From Gammaproteobacteria bacterium (GTDB taxonomy: Bacteria > Pseudomonadota > Gammaproteobacteria > Pseudomonadales > Balneatricaceae), in NCBI GenBank assembly GCA_028598985.1, contig JAQRMV010000011.1:1-41407 (forward strand): DNA of 41,407 nt, read 5' to 3'. The position numbers were made by a program, and so were the translations under genes. Position 1 is the first letter of the stretch. Each line of letters begins with the position of its first letter. The notes under the pieces are model-generated. The model saw only the letters and a program-made list of their open reading frames with translations. It searched no databases and was not told where the DNA came from. Positions 33,627 through 41,382 of the stretch are shown piece by piece.

Positions 33627-34481
33627 TTAATCTGGCTTAAACACCACATTCACTTGTCCGGTGCCAGAGCTGGGAAAATATTCACCTATAATCTCACCTT
33701 TGCCCTGGTATTGATCCCAGCCTAATGCACCGTAGAGCATCGCGGTGTCGTGCATGCCGCCTTCGCCGTTACACTTTTGTGCATACTCGGGCAACATCTT
33801 CAAAAATGTGGCATGGTCGCCGCTAGTCCAAAGGCTCAGTACGTGTAAATCCATTTGGCGGTTAAATTCGCTGGAAATGGTAAAGGTGCCGTTGTTGGCG
33901 GCGTAGTCTTCGTTGGCCCATATTTTGTGGGACAAAGAACCGGAGGCTAATAGCAACACCTTACTATCACTTTCCGCAACGGCTTCTTTTATGGCTTCGC
34001 CCATTAATCTTGACGATTCAATGCTGTGTACGCTGCACCATGCTGCAATAGATACAACCTTTAGGTCGGATGCTTGATTCATATAACGCATGGGCACTAA
34101 GGTGCCATATTCTAGCGTTAACGATTCGAGCTGGTGGGAGAGGGCGTGTACATCTTTAGCTTGGGCTTTTTGGGCAATAAGTTCGCCTAATTCTGGGTTG
34201 CCTTGGTACTCATATTCTAAATTCTGAATAAAGTGAGGGAACTCATGACTAGTATAATTGCCTTTAAAGTGAGGCGAGGCATTTATATGATAACCGGCGT
34301 TCACTAACCAGTGGGTGTCCAACACTATGATAGTATCGGCACCTAAGGCTTTGGCTCTAGCTACAATTTCTCTGTGGCCATCAATGGCTTGTTTGCGCTT
34401 ACCAAAAACCGGTCCAGGTTTTTCTGACATGAGCATAGTGGGCACATGAGTGACTTTAGCGGCAAGGACAATGTTTCCCAT
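33627..34481 (-). CDS. hpaD: HpaD: homoprotocatechuate 2,3-dioxygenase (class III extradiol)
   Basis: Iron-dependent ring-cleaving dioxygenase of the LigB type, opening 3,4-dihydroxyphenylacetate to 5-carboxymethyl-2-hydroxymuconate semialdehyde. It has 284 residues (E. coli 283). Probable iron ligands are H12 in VTHVPTM, H57 in LDTHWLV and a glutamate in CNGEGGMHDTAML. YGTLVPMRYMN and ASGSLSHKIW are also conserved. A near-perfect ribosome site, AGGAGG, stands six bases before the ATG. It follows the hydroxylase gene by 35 bases on the same strand, so substrate hydroxylation and ring cleavage are encoded in one operon. Confidence 0.96.
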   Translation of the reverse strand: MGNIVLAAKVTHVPTMLMSEKPGPVFGKRKQAIDGHREIVARAKALGADTIIVLDTHWLVNAGYHINASPHFKGNYTSHEFPHFIQNLEYEYQGNPELGELIAQKAQAKDVHALSHQLESLTLEYGTLVPMRYMNQASDLKVVSIAAWCSVHSIESSRLMGEAIKEAVAESDSKVLLLASGSLSHKIWANEDYAANNGTFTISSEFNRQMDLHVLSLWTSGDHATFLKMLPEYAQKCNGEGGMHDTAMLYGALGWDQYQGKGEIIGEYFPSSGTGQVNVVFKPD

Positions 34482-34516
34482 GGGAGCCTCCTGTTATATT
34501 TTGCATAAGGCGAATA

Positions 34517-35692
34517 TTAAAGTAAACGTGGGTCTGCTTCTAAACCCACCAAATGGCGACCGTAAATCTGCTTACATACATCGTAGTCTGTATAGGCATG
34601 GGCTGCAGTCATATGGGAATCTCGGAACAAACGCTGAGCTTGATTGGTTAAGAACCAGGCATTGGCGCCGCTCGATTCAAACAAACGATCCACTGAGGCT
34701 ACGCACAGTTTTACAGCGTATGCTTGGTTAGTACGCCACTGGGCCAGCTGGTCGGCGTCTGGTAAAGCATGTTTTACGCCCATTTGGGCAAGGTCGTGCC
34801 AATCTTTTTCTAATAAAGCCCGGGCGGCGTTAAGCTGATGTTTAGATTCCGCCAAACGCATATAAGCCGGTACATCTTTACCTACTTCTGCTCCGGTGTA
34901 AGCTCGCACGCGAGTTTTTGAACGTTCGGTAAACCAAACAATCATTTGCTCAGCAATGCCTAAACTAATGGCAGAAAAACCACAGGCAAAATAAGGTCGA
35001 TAAGCGGAAAAAAAGATGTCACTTTCGGGGTACATGCCGTAACCACTGGATTGACCCGTCATCAAGGCTTTGGCGGATTCAATGCGGTGTTCTGGTACAA
35101 ATACGTCCCTTACTTTGAGGGTTTTGGTGCCGGAGCCTTTCATAGCCATGGCATGCCAGTCATCAATGATTTCGTAATCCGCCCGCGGTACTAGAGCAAA
35201 ATGTTGGTGGGGGTTAGGATCTACTTTAGAACCGGCGCGAATAAAGCCTAAAATGGCCCATTGGGCGTGGTCGCAACCACTACTCCAACTCATATCGCCG
35301 CTAAACATTAGACCGCCGTCTACTTCGGTGGTTTTGCCAAACGGCGCAATGCTCGAGCTAATGGTGGCTTCGGGGTTTTGGCCCCATACATCTTGTTGGG
35401 CTTGCGCAGAGAATAAGGCCAGTTGGTGGCTATGGGTGTTGAGCAAGCTAGTGGACCAGGCTGTGCCAGCGCATGCGCCAGCGAGGGCCACCACACATTC
35501 GGCAAATTGGGGCAAGGACAATTCTAAACCACCCCATGCCTTAGGTTGGAAGGCGCGCATAAACTTAATCTTGTTCAATAGCTCAATGTTCTCAGGTGGG
35601 GTCATTCTCAATGCTTCTGCTCGATCAGCATTGGCGGCAATGGCGGGGAGAACGCCTTGTAAATCGGTGAGTAGCTGGCTAGAACATGTCAT
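34517..35692 (-). CDS. 4-hydroxyphenylacetate 3-hydroxylase, C2-type oxygenase component
   Basis: Acyl-CoA-dehydrogenase-fold (group D) flavin monooxygenase that uses reduced FMN/FAD supplied by a separate reductase. It closely resembles the C2 oxygenase of Acinetobacter p-hydroxyphenylacetate hydroxylase along its whole length: FMRAFQPKAWGGLELSLPQF, LAGACAGTAW, NTHSHQLALFS (H87/H89), SSSIAPFG (S112-S114), MSWSSGCDHAQW and RDSHMTAAHAYTDYDVC. Its role should be conversion of 4-hydroxyphenylacetate to homoprotocatechuate for HpaD. It is unrelated in sequence to the enterobacterial HpaB. No reductase (C1/HpaC) gene is present in the window. The ATG at 35692 (391 residues) is preferred over an upstream TTG. 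Confidence 0.9.
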   Translation of the reverse strand: MTCSSQLLTDLQGVLPAIAANADRAEALRMTPPENIELLNKIKFMRAFQPKAWGGLELSLPQFAECVVALAGACAGTAWSTSLLNTHSHQLALFSAQAQQDVWGQNPEATISSSIAPFGKTTEVDGGLMFSGDMSWSSGCDHAQWAILGFIRAGSKVDPNPHQHFALVPRADYEIIDDWHAMAMKGSGTKTLKVRDVFVPEHRIESAKALMTGQSSGYGMYPESDIFFSAYRPYFACGFSAISLGIAEQMIVWFTERSKTRVRAYTGAEVGKDVPAYMRLAESKHQLNAARALLEKDWHDLAQMGVKHALPDADQLAQWRTNQAYAVKLCVASVDRLFESSGANAWFLTNQAQRLFRDSHMTAAHAYTDYDVCKQIYGRHLVGLEADPRLL

Positions 35693-35721
35693 GGGCAAGG
35701 GCCTGTGTAATGTGGTTTATT

Positions 35722-35739
35722 TAGTTAACATATTAACTA
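35722..35739. promoter_or_regulatory. Putative HpaR operator upstream of the hydroxylase-hpaD operon
   Basis: TAGTTAA-CATA-TTAACTA has perfect 7-bp arms and lies 30 bases before the hydroxylase start, in the space shared with the divergent TRAP genes. Its reverse complement differs from the site before hpaF at one of 18 positions. Confidence 0.7.
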
Positions 35740-35847
35740 TTATCAAGTATATACTAGCAATTGTTGTGATGAGCCGCAACACCCATAAAAACGATTCATA
35801 ATATGTCATGCTTATGTTAAAAAAGTATCATAATAACCGTTATATTG

Positions 35848-35877
35848 TTTACATGTGAAGTTAATCGCGTGTATGCT
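35848..35877 (+). promoter_or_regulatory. Weak candidate promoter of the TRAP operon
   Basis: TTTACA (35848-35853) and TATGCT (35872-35877) are 18 bases apart and match five and four of six consensus bases. The leader would be about 60 bases and would contain the AGTGAC/GTCACT dyad at 35889-35904. Confidence 0.3.
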
Positions 35878-35888
35878 GCAATCAGATT

Positions 35889-35904
35889 AGTGACTTAGGT
35901 CACT
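35889..35904. promoter_or_regulatory. Perfect 6-bp dyad AGTGAC-TTAG-GTCACT
   Basis: A perfect inverted repeat with a four-base spacer lies 40 bases before the TRAP binding-protein start. It could be an operator or a small leader hairpin. The 8-mer AGGTCACT within it also occurs in the 12-bp repeats before hpaG. Confidence 0.4.
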
Positions 35905-35944
35905 GGTTTATTGTTTGCTGATAAATCTAAAAACGGAGTAACAC

Positions 35945-36967
35945 ATGAAAAAGTTAATCGTCGCTACTATGGCTTCAGGCCTTATGCTTAGCGCATCATC
36001 AGTAGTGAGTGCTGCTGAAACCTTATTATTGTCTTCTTGGCTACCCCCAAAACACGCCGTAGTTGCAGATATGATGAAACCGTGGATCAAAGCCGTAGAA
36101 GCCGAAAGTGGCGGAGAGCTTAAGATTCGTATATTGCCAAAAGCTTTGGGCGCGCCACCAGCAGCCTTTGACTTAGCTAAAGATGGCGTGGCCGATATTA
36201 CTTACGGTGTGCATGGTTACCAGCCTGGACGCTTTAAGCTAACAGCTGCTGCTGAATTGCCTTTTTTAGGTGACAGCGCAACGGATGTATCTGTAGCTTA
36301 CTGGCGCATGTATAAGAAGCACTTAGAGCAGGCTAATGAACATGAAGGCACTGTGCTATTGGGCCTTATGGCTCATGGTCCAGGTGTGATCCACAATAAT
36401 GTACGCCCTGTTAACAGTGTTGCAGACATGGAAGGGTTAAAGTTCCGTGTAGGTGGAGGTGTTGCAGGCAACGTGGCTAAGTCTTTGGGTGTAACAGCCA
36501 TGTTGGCGTCTGCCACCAAGAACTACGAAATGCTTTCAAGTGGTGTTGCCGATGGTACTTTCTTGCCAACGGAAGCGATTAAGTCATTCAAACTGACTAA
36601 ATTGCTTAACCATGCCACTAGTGTGCCGGGTGGTTTATATAACACGAGTTTCTTTCTAGTAATGAACCCTGCTAAATTTGCGTCTTTGTCTAAGTCTAAC
36701 CAAGAAGCCATTATGCGTGTTTCTGGTGAAAACTTTGCCCGCATTGCTGGTAAAGGTTGGGACGATGCAGATGCTGTAGGCCAAGCCGCTATGGATAAAG
36801 CCGGTATTCAAAGCATTGCTGCAAGTGATGAATTTGTAGCCGAAATTGCAGCCGCAACTGCTCATTTAGAAGCGGATTGGGTAGCAAAAGCTAAAGAGCT
36901 TGGTGTAGATGGTACGGCTGTAATGGCTGAGTTACGTGCTGAGATTGCTAAGGTAGCAGCCGAATAA
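35945..36967 (+). CDS. dctP: TRAP transporter periplasmic binding protein (DctP family)
   Basis: Periplasmic solute-binding protein, 340 residues, with a signal peptide (MKKLIVATMASGLMLSASSV, cleavage likely after VSA at residue 23). The mature protein begins AETLLLSSWLPPKHAVV. R168 in LKFRVGGG is at the usual place of the arginine that binds the substrate carboxylate in TRAP proteins. Its position between hydroxyphenylacetate genes and TRAP membrane subunits suggests an aromatic acid such as 4-hydroxyphenylacetate, homoprotocatechuate or phenylacetate; this is inference. GGAG lies six bases before the ATG. Its stop overlaps the DctQ start (TAATG). Confidence 0.9.
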   Translation: MKKLIVATMASGLMLSASSVVSAAETLLLSSWLPPKHAVVADMMKPWIKAVEAESGGELKIRILPKALGAPPAAFDLAKDGVADITYGVHGYQPGRFKLTAAAELPFLGDSATDVSVAYWRMYKKHLEQANEHEGTVLLGLMAHGPGVIHNNVRPVNSVADMEGLKFRVGGGVAGNVAKSLGVTAMLASATKNYEMLSSGVADGTFLPTEAIKSFKLTKLLNHATSVPGGLYNTSFFLVMNPAKFASLSKSNQEAIMRVSGENFARIAGKGWDDADAVGQAAMDKAGIQSIAASDEFVAEIAAATAHLEADWVAKAKELGVDGTAVMAELRAEIAKVAAE

Positions 36968-37497
36968 TGTCAGCTAACGTTGCACAGAACCGGGCTTTAC
37001 AGTCCGGCTCTGTGATTCAGTTTATATTACAACGACTATTAGGTGGCTTTGCGGCCACCTTACTGTTTGGCTTAATGATGCTGACTTTATTTGATGTAGT
37101 AGGCCGTTATGGCTTTAATGCACCGATTAACGGCAGTTACGAAATTACTGAACTATTATTGGCCGCGATTATCTTCTCGGCTTTGCCTCTTGTGTCGGCT
37201 AAAGACGACCACATTACAGTGGATCTTATCGATGCTTTTGTGCCCCTTTTTATTGCTTGGTTACGTGACGTAGCTATTGCCCTAGTTTGCGCCGTAGCGT
37301 TAGCGGGGATTAGCTATAATGTATGGCATAAAGCGGAAGAATCTGTGCGTTATGGCGACCAAACCGCTATGCTATTTTTACCTACCGCACCAGTGTATTT
37401 TTTTATTAGTATAGCTATTGGTTTTAGTAGCTTGATCGCCCTTATGTTAGCTTGGCAGTATGCACGTGCAGGCTTACCCTCTTCTAGAAAAGCATAA
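36967..37497 (+). CDS. dctQ: TRAP transporter small membrane subunit (DctQ family)
   Basis: Small integral membrane subunit, 176 residues, with four hydrophobic segments (about 20-45, 60-75, 98-118 and 142-162). Family stretches are LTLFDVVGRYGFNAPINGSYEITELLLAAIIF and the DDHITVDLID motif. It overlaps the binding-protein gene by one base and is followed five bases later by the large subunit gene. With DctM it forms the sodium-driven membrane complex. Confidence 0.92.
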   Translation: MSANVAQNRALQSGSVIQFILQRLLGGFAATLLFGLMMLTLFDVVGRYGFNAPINGSYEITELLLAAIIFSALPLVSAKDDHITVDLIDAFVPLFIAWLRDVAIALVCAVALAGISYNVWHKAEESVRYGDQTAMLFLPTAPVYFFISIAIGFSSLIALMLAWQYARAGLPSSRKA

Positions 37498-37502
37498 TTA
37501 CT

Positions 37503-38837
37503 ATGTATGAATCTTTAATTGCCTTTGCCGTGATGCTCACTTTAGTTATTGGCGTGCGTATGCCGATTGCCTTTGCCATGGGTTTGGTGGGGTTTGTAGG
37601 ATTTGGCTTAATGACCAGTTTTTCTGGATCTTTGGCTATGGCCAGTATCATTACCTATGACACGGGCCTTAACTATGGTCTTTCCGTAGTGCCATTATTC
37701 ATTTTGATGGGTAATTTTGTAAGCCGCGCTGGTTTGTCAGATGAATTGTATACCGCAGCTAATGCCTTTTTAGGTCACCGCCGCGGAGGCCTTGCAATGG
37801 CCACCGTAGTGGCTTGTGGTGGTTTTAGCGCGGTGTGTGGTTCGAGCTTAGCCACTGCTGCAACTATGTCTAAGGTGGCAATGCCACCTATGAAACAATA
37901 CGGCTATGACGAAGGCCTTGCCGCAGGCTCCATTGCTGCAGGTGGTACCCTAGGGATTCTCATACCGCCCAGCGTAATCCTTATAATTTACGGCATCATG
38001 ACCGAAAGTGATATTGGTCTATTGTTTATTGCCGGCATATTACCGGGTTTTTTAGGCGTGCTGCTGTATTTAGTGGCTGTACTAGTGACGGTGACCTTGA
38101 AGCCAGAAAAAGGCCCACGAGGTGAACGTTTTTCTTGGCTCAGGCGATTGCAGGCACTGTGGGGAGTTTCCGGTGTATTGGCTTTGTTTGGTTTGGTGAT
38201 TGGCGGCATTTATGGTGGCATATTCACACCTACAGAAGCAGCGGGCATTGGTGCTTCTGGTGCTTTCTTTATTGCTTTAATTCGGCGGCGGCTTAGTTGG
38301 CAATCTTTGTTTGACACTTTAATTGAAAGTGCCCGTACTACAGCCATGATTTTTGTCATTCTTATTGGTGCAGAAATCTTCTCTAATTACGTTAATATTG
38401 CTGGCTTACCTGAGCTCTTGTCAGACTGGGTAGTGTCCTTTGATTTGTCTGCTATTGCTGTAATTATGCTCATTATGTTGGTGTATGTAATATTAGGCAC
38501 GGTTTTAGAAAGTTTGTCGATGATCATGCTTACGGTGCCGGTATTTTATCCACTAATATTGGGCCTTGATTTGGGCGACTATTCTGAGGCCCTAATGGAC
38601 CCTGAATTGGCACTCATTTGGTTTGGTATTATTGTGGTGGTGGTTACTGAAATTAGCCTAATCACACCGCCGGTAGGCCTTAACGTGTTTGTGCTTAAGA
38701 GTATGCTTGATGACGTCAAACTAAGTACCATATTCCGTGGTGTTACACCATTTTGGATCGTTGATATCGTGCGTTTAATGACGCTAATTTTTCTCCCAGG
38801 TTTGGTGTTATGGTTGCCTAATATAATGGCGGGCTAG
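37503..38837 (+). CDS. dctM: TRAP transporter large membrane subunit (DctM family)
   Basis: Large permease subunit, 444 residues, with about 12 hydrophobic helices. Typical motifs are VPLFILMGNFVSRAG, the substrate/ion-binding region GSSLATAATMSKVAMPPMKQYGYD, AAGGTLGILIPPSVILIIYG, FTPTEAAGIGA and ITPPVGLNVFVLKS. It completes the TRAP importer. It is followed after four bases by an MFS transporter gene on the same strand, so the two transport systems should be co-expressed. Confidence 0.94.
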   Translation: MYESLIAFAVMLTLVIGVRMPIAFAMGLVGFVGFGLMTSFSGSLAMASIITYDTGLNYGLSVVPLFILMGNFVSRAGLSDELYTAANAFLGHRRGGLAMATVVACGGFSAVCGSSLATAATMSKVAMPPMKQYGYDEGLAAGSIAAGGTLGILIPPSVILIIYGIMTESDIGLLFIAGILPGFLGVLLYLVAVLVTVTLKPEKGPRGERFSWLRRLQALWGVSGVLALFGLVIGGIYGGIFTPTEAAGIGASGAFFIALIRRRLSWQSLFDTLIESARTTAMIFVILIGAEIFSNYVNIAGLPELLSDWVVSFDLSAIAVIMLIMLVYVILGTVLESLSMIMLTVPVFYPLILGLDLGDYSEALMDPELALIWFGIIVVVVTEISLITPPVGLNVFVLKSMLDDVKLSTIFRGVTPFWIVDIVRLMTLIFLPGLVLWLPNIMAG

Positions 38838-38841
38838 ACCG

Positions 38842-40059
38842 ATGAAAAATTCTGGCATGAGAATTAGCCAACGGGAATTTGTCATCATCATTGCTTCGCT
38901 GATGTCTATGGTGGCTTTAACCACAGACGCCATGTTGCCAGCGCTTGGCCATATGGCGCAGGACTTTGCCGTAGACGGCAATGCTATTCAATTGGTGGTG
39001 AGTGGAGTATTTGCTGGTCACGCCCTAGGTCAGCTGGTTTATGGACCCATTTCCGATACCTATGGCCGCAGACGCAGTGTTTTTATTGGCCTTGCCATCT
39101 TCTGTTTAGGCAGTTTAATTAGTGCTTTGGCCACCACCTTAGAAACCATGTTGATAGGCCGTTTTTTGCAAGGTTTTGGGGCCTCAGGCCCGCGTGTGAT
39201 GGTAGTGGCATTGGTGCGAGACTGTTATAGCGGCCCTGCTATGGCCCGCATCATGTCCTTTGCCATGACTTTGTTTATGGCCGTGCCTATTATGGCTCCT
39301 TTGGTAGGGCAGGGAGTGTTGTTGATTGGCCCTTGGCAGTGGATATTTGGTCTTTATATAATTATTGCCTCCCTGTTGTTGGTTTGGGTTTTTGTGCGTT
39401 TAGATGAAACCTTAAAGCCAGAAAACCGCCTTTCTCTACACCCCAAAAAGCTGTGGCGTACAATGTTGCAAGTATTACTCAACCCAATAGCTACAGGTTA
39501 TGCTTTAGTGTCTGGTTTAGTGTTGGGGGCTTTTTTAGGGTACTTAAGTTCCAGCCAACAAATATTCCAACAAGTGTATGGCCTAGGCGAGTCCTTTCCC
39601 CTCTATTTTGCCGCCTTAGCCTTGCCTACTATTGCTGCTTCTTTGCTCAATGCCAAGCTAGTGATGCGCTTTGGTATGTATCGATTAGTGCAGGCCACTA
39701 ATATTATGACGGGTGTGGCATGTTTTGGGTTTTACATCTACGCCTTCGAGTTAGAAAACGGGCCCTCTTTAGGCCAGTTTATGGCGCTGTTTAGCATCAT
39801 TTTTTTTGGTATTGGTTTTCGTTTTGGCAACCTTAATGCTTTAGCTATGGAGCCCCTAGGCAAGTTATCGGGCATGGGTGCTTCTGTGGTGGGTTCTAGC
39901 GCCACTTTAATATCAGTGCCTATCGGTGTGTGGGTAGGCATGTCCTACGACGGCACAGTGCTACCTTTGGTGCTAGGTTTTGCCGTGACTTCTTGGGTGG
40001 CTTTTGTGGCGATGCTTTATCTAAACGCTCGCTACCACTCCAAGGTTAAAAATACCTAG
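38842..40059 (+). CDS. MFS transporter, Bcr/CflA-like drug/solute exporter
   Basis: Twelve-helix major facilitator of 405 residues, of the drug:proton antiporter-1 type. The loop 2-3 motif is GQLVYGPISDTYGRRRSVFIG, preceded by TTDAMLPALGHMAQDF, and RFLQGFGASGPRVMVVALVRD is the helix 4-5 region of the Bcr/CflA family. It is encoded four bases after DctM. Possible roles are export of toxic aromatic intermediates or a second solute transporter; the sequence does not decide between them. The start has no clear ribosome site, so coupling to DctM is likely. Confidence 0.85.
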   Translation: MKNSGMRISQREFVIIIASLMSMVALTTDAMLPALGHMAQDFAVDGNAIQLVVSGVFAGHALGQLVYGPISDTYGRRRSVFIGLAIFCLGSLISALATTLETMLIGRFLQGFGASGPRVMVVALVRDCYSGPAMARIMSFAMTLFMAVPIMAPLVGQGVLLIGPWQWIFGLYIIIASLLLVWVFVRLDETLKPENRLSLHPKKLWRTMLQVLLNPIATGYALVSGLVLGAFLGYLSSSQQIFQQVYGLGESFPLYFAALALPTIAASLLNAKLVMRFGMYRLVQATNIMTGVACFGFYIYAFELENGPSLGQFMALFSIIFFGIGFRFGNLNALAMEPLGKLSGMGASVVGSSATLISVPIGVWVGMSYDGTVLPLVLGFAVTSWVAFVAMLYLNARYHSKVKNT

Positions 40060-40123
40060 AGACGATTAACTTTCTATAAAAGTGTCCCTTAAAGTAAGAA
40101 ACAGATAAAATTACTTTCCCGCA

Positions 40124-41356
40124 TTGATTGATAATAAAACAGTGAAACACTCCCCCAACCAATACGATGTCATTATTCTCGGTGCAGGCGCCTCTGGCCT
40201 ACTTTGCGCCTTTACCGCAGCCCGCCGTGGGCGCAAAGTTTTGGTGATAGAAAAGTCTAATAAAGTGGGGAAAAAGATTTTGATGTCTGGCGGTGGCCGC
40301 TGCAATTTCATTAACTACTTTGTTGAGGCCGATAATTTCATTTCGGCTAATTCTCACTTCTGTAAGGCGGCGTTAACCCGTTATAGTCAATGGGATTTTA
40401 TGGCCATGGTCGAGCAGCATGGCATCGAATTTGAAGAGCGTAAACACGGCCAGTTATTTTGCCAACATTCCGCCAAAGATATTTTAAATATGTTGTTGGA
40501 TGAATGTGAACAAGCAGGTGTTGAAATTAGAACTCGCTGTGAGATTGACAAGATTAAACAGCAACAAGATACCCGCTATCAACTCAAATTTAGTCAAAAT
40601 AACAAACCACAAATACTGGATTGCCAAGCCTTAGTGGTTGCCACTGGCGCGTTGTCTGTACCTACACTAGGGGGTAGTGGTATTGGTTATGACATTGCCC
40701 AACAGTTTGGTTTAAAGCTGATTGAGCGCCAAGCGGGGTTGGTGCCATTTATGTTTAGCGACAGTATGAAGCCTATGTGTGAGCGTTTGTCTGGGTTAGC
40801 ACTGGAAGTAGAAGTACAGTGCAAACAGCAAAGCTTTAAAGAAAATTTGTTATTTACCCATCGAGGTATGAGCGGACCAGTGATTTTACAAATATCTAAC
40901 TACTGGTCACCCGGGGACGAAGTGATAATTAATCTTTTGCCAGACATAGACGCTGGTCAATGGTTGTTAAGCGCCAAGCAGCAGCAAGGGAAAAGCTTGC
41001 TAAAAACGCTGCTACATCAAAAATTAGCCAAGTCATTGGTTAGCGAAATACAAAACCTATGGTGGCCAGAATTGGCAGAAACCGCACTTTCAGAGTTTAG
41101 CGATAAGCAGTTATTGTTAATCGCAGAACACATTAACAACTGGCAGGTAAAACCTTCTGCTAGTGAAGGGTATCGTACGGCCGAAGTCACCTTAGGTGGC
41201 GTTGACACCGATGGTATCAGTTCTAAAACAATGGAAGCTAAACAACAACCGGGGTTATTTTTTATCGGCGAAGTGTTGGATGTCACCGGACACCTTGGGG
41301 GCTATAATTTCCAGTGGGCCTGGTCTTCTGGGTACAGTGCAGGTTTAGTGGTTTGA
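40124..41356 (+). CDS. yhiN: YhiN/HI0933-family FAD-dependent oxidoreductase
   Basis: Flavoprotein of the HI0933-like family, about 410 residues. FAD motif VIILGAGASGLLCAF lies at the N terminus, followed by GKKILMSGGGRCNF, LVVATGALSVPTLGGSGIGYDIA, LLFTHRGMSGPVILQISNYW, EGYRTAEVTLGGVDT and the C-terminal GEVLDVTGHLGGYNFQWAWSSG. It matches E. coli YhiN throughout. The physiological reaction of this family is poorly known. The start is uncertain: TTG at 40124 and GTG at 40142 are both possible, with no ribosome site for either. It has no evident link to the aromatic genes upstream, from which 64 bases separate it. Confidence 0.88.
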   Translation: MIDNKTVKHSPNQYDVIILGAGASGLLCAFTAARRGRKVLVIEKSNKVGKKILMSGGGRCNFINYFVEADNFISANSHFCKAALTRYSQWDFMAMVEQHGIEFEERKHGQLFCQHSAKDILNMLLDECEQAGVEIRTRCEIDKIKQQQDTRYQLKFSQNNKPQILDCQALVVATGALSVPTLGGSGIGYDIAQQFGLKLIERQAGLVPFMFSDSMKPMCERLSGLALEVEVQCKQQSFKENLLFTHRGMSGPVILQISNYWSPGDEVIINLLPDIDAGQWLLSAKQQQGKSLLKTLLHQKLAKSLVSEIQNLWWPELAETALSEFSDKQLLLIAEHINNWQVKPSASEGYRTAEVTLGGVDTDGISSKTMEAKQQPGLFFIGEVLDVTGHLGGYNFQWAWSSGYSAGLVV

Positions 41357-41382
41357 CGCGGGCCCTAAAAAGCCGCAACCAC

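Noticed and set aside
35746-35755. AGTATATACT palindrome beside the hydroxylase operator
   Set aside because: Short, A/T-rich and not shared with the hpaF site; could be part of a promoter but no matching -35 was found.
34450-35801. Plus-strand frames over the hydroxylase gene, up to 182 codons
   Set aside because: Antisense to a protein with strong family motifs; no recognisable domain in the plus-strand translations.
40091-40117. AAAGTAA/TTACTTT inverted repeat after the MFS gene as a terminator
   Set aside because: The stem is seven A/T-rich pairs with a 13-base loop and no T-run follows; too weak to call.
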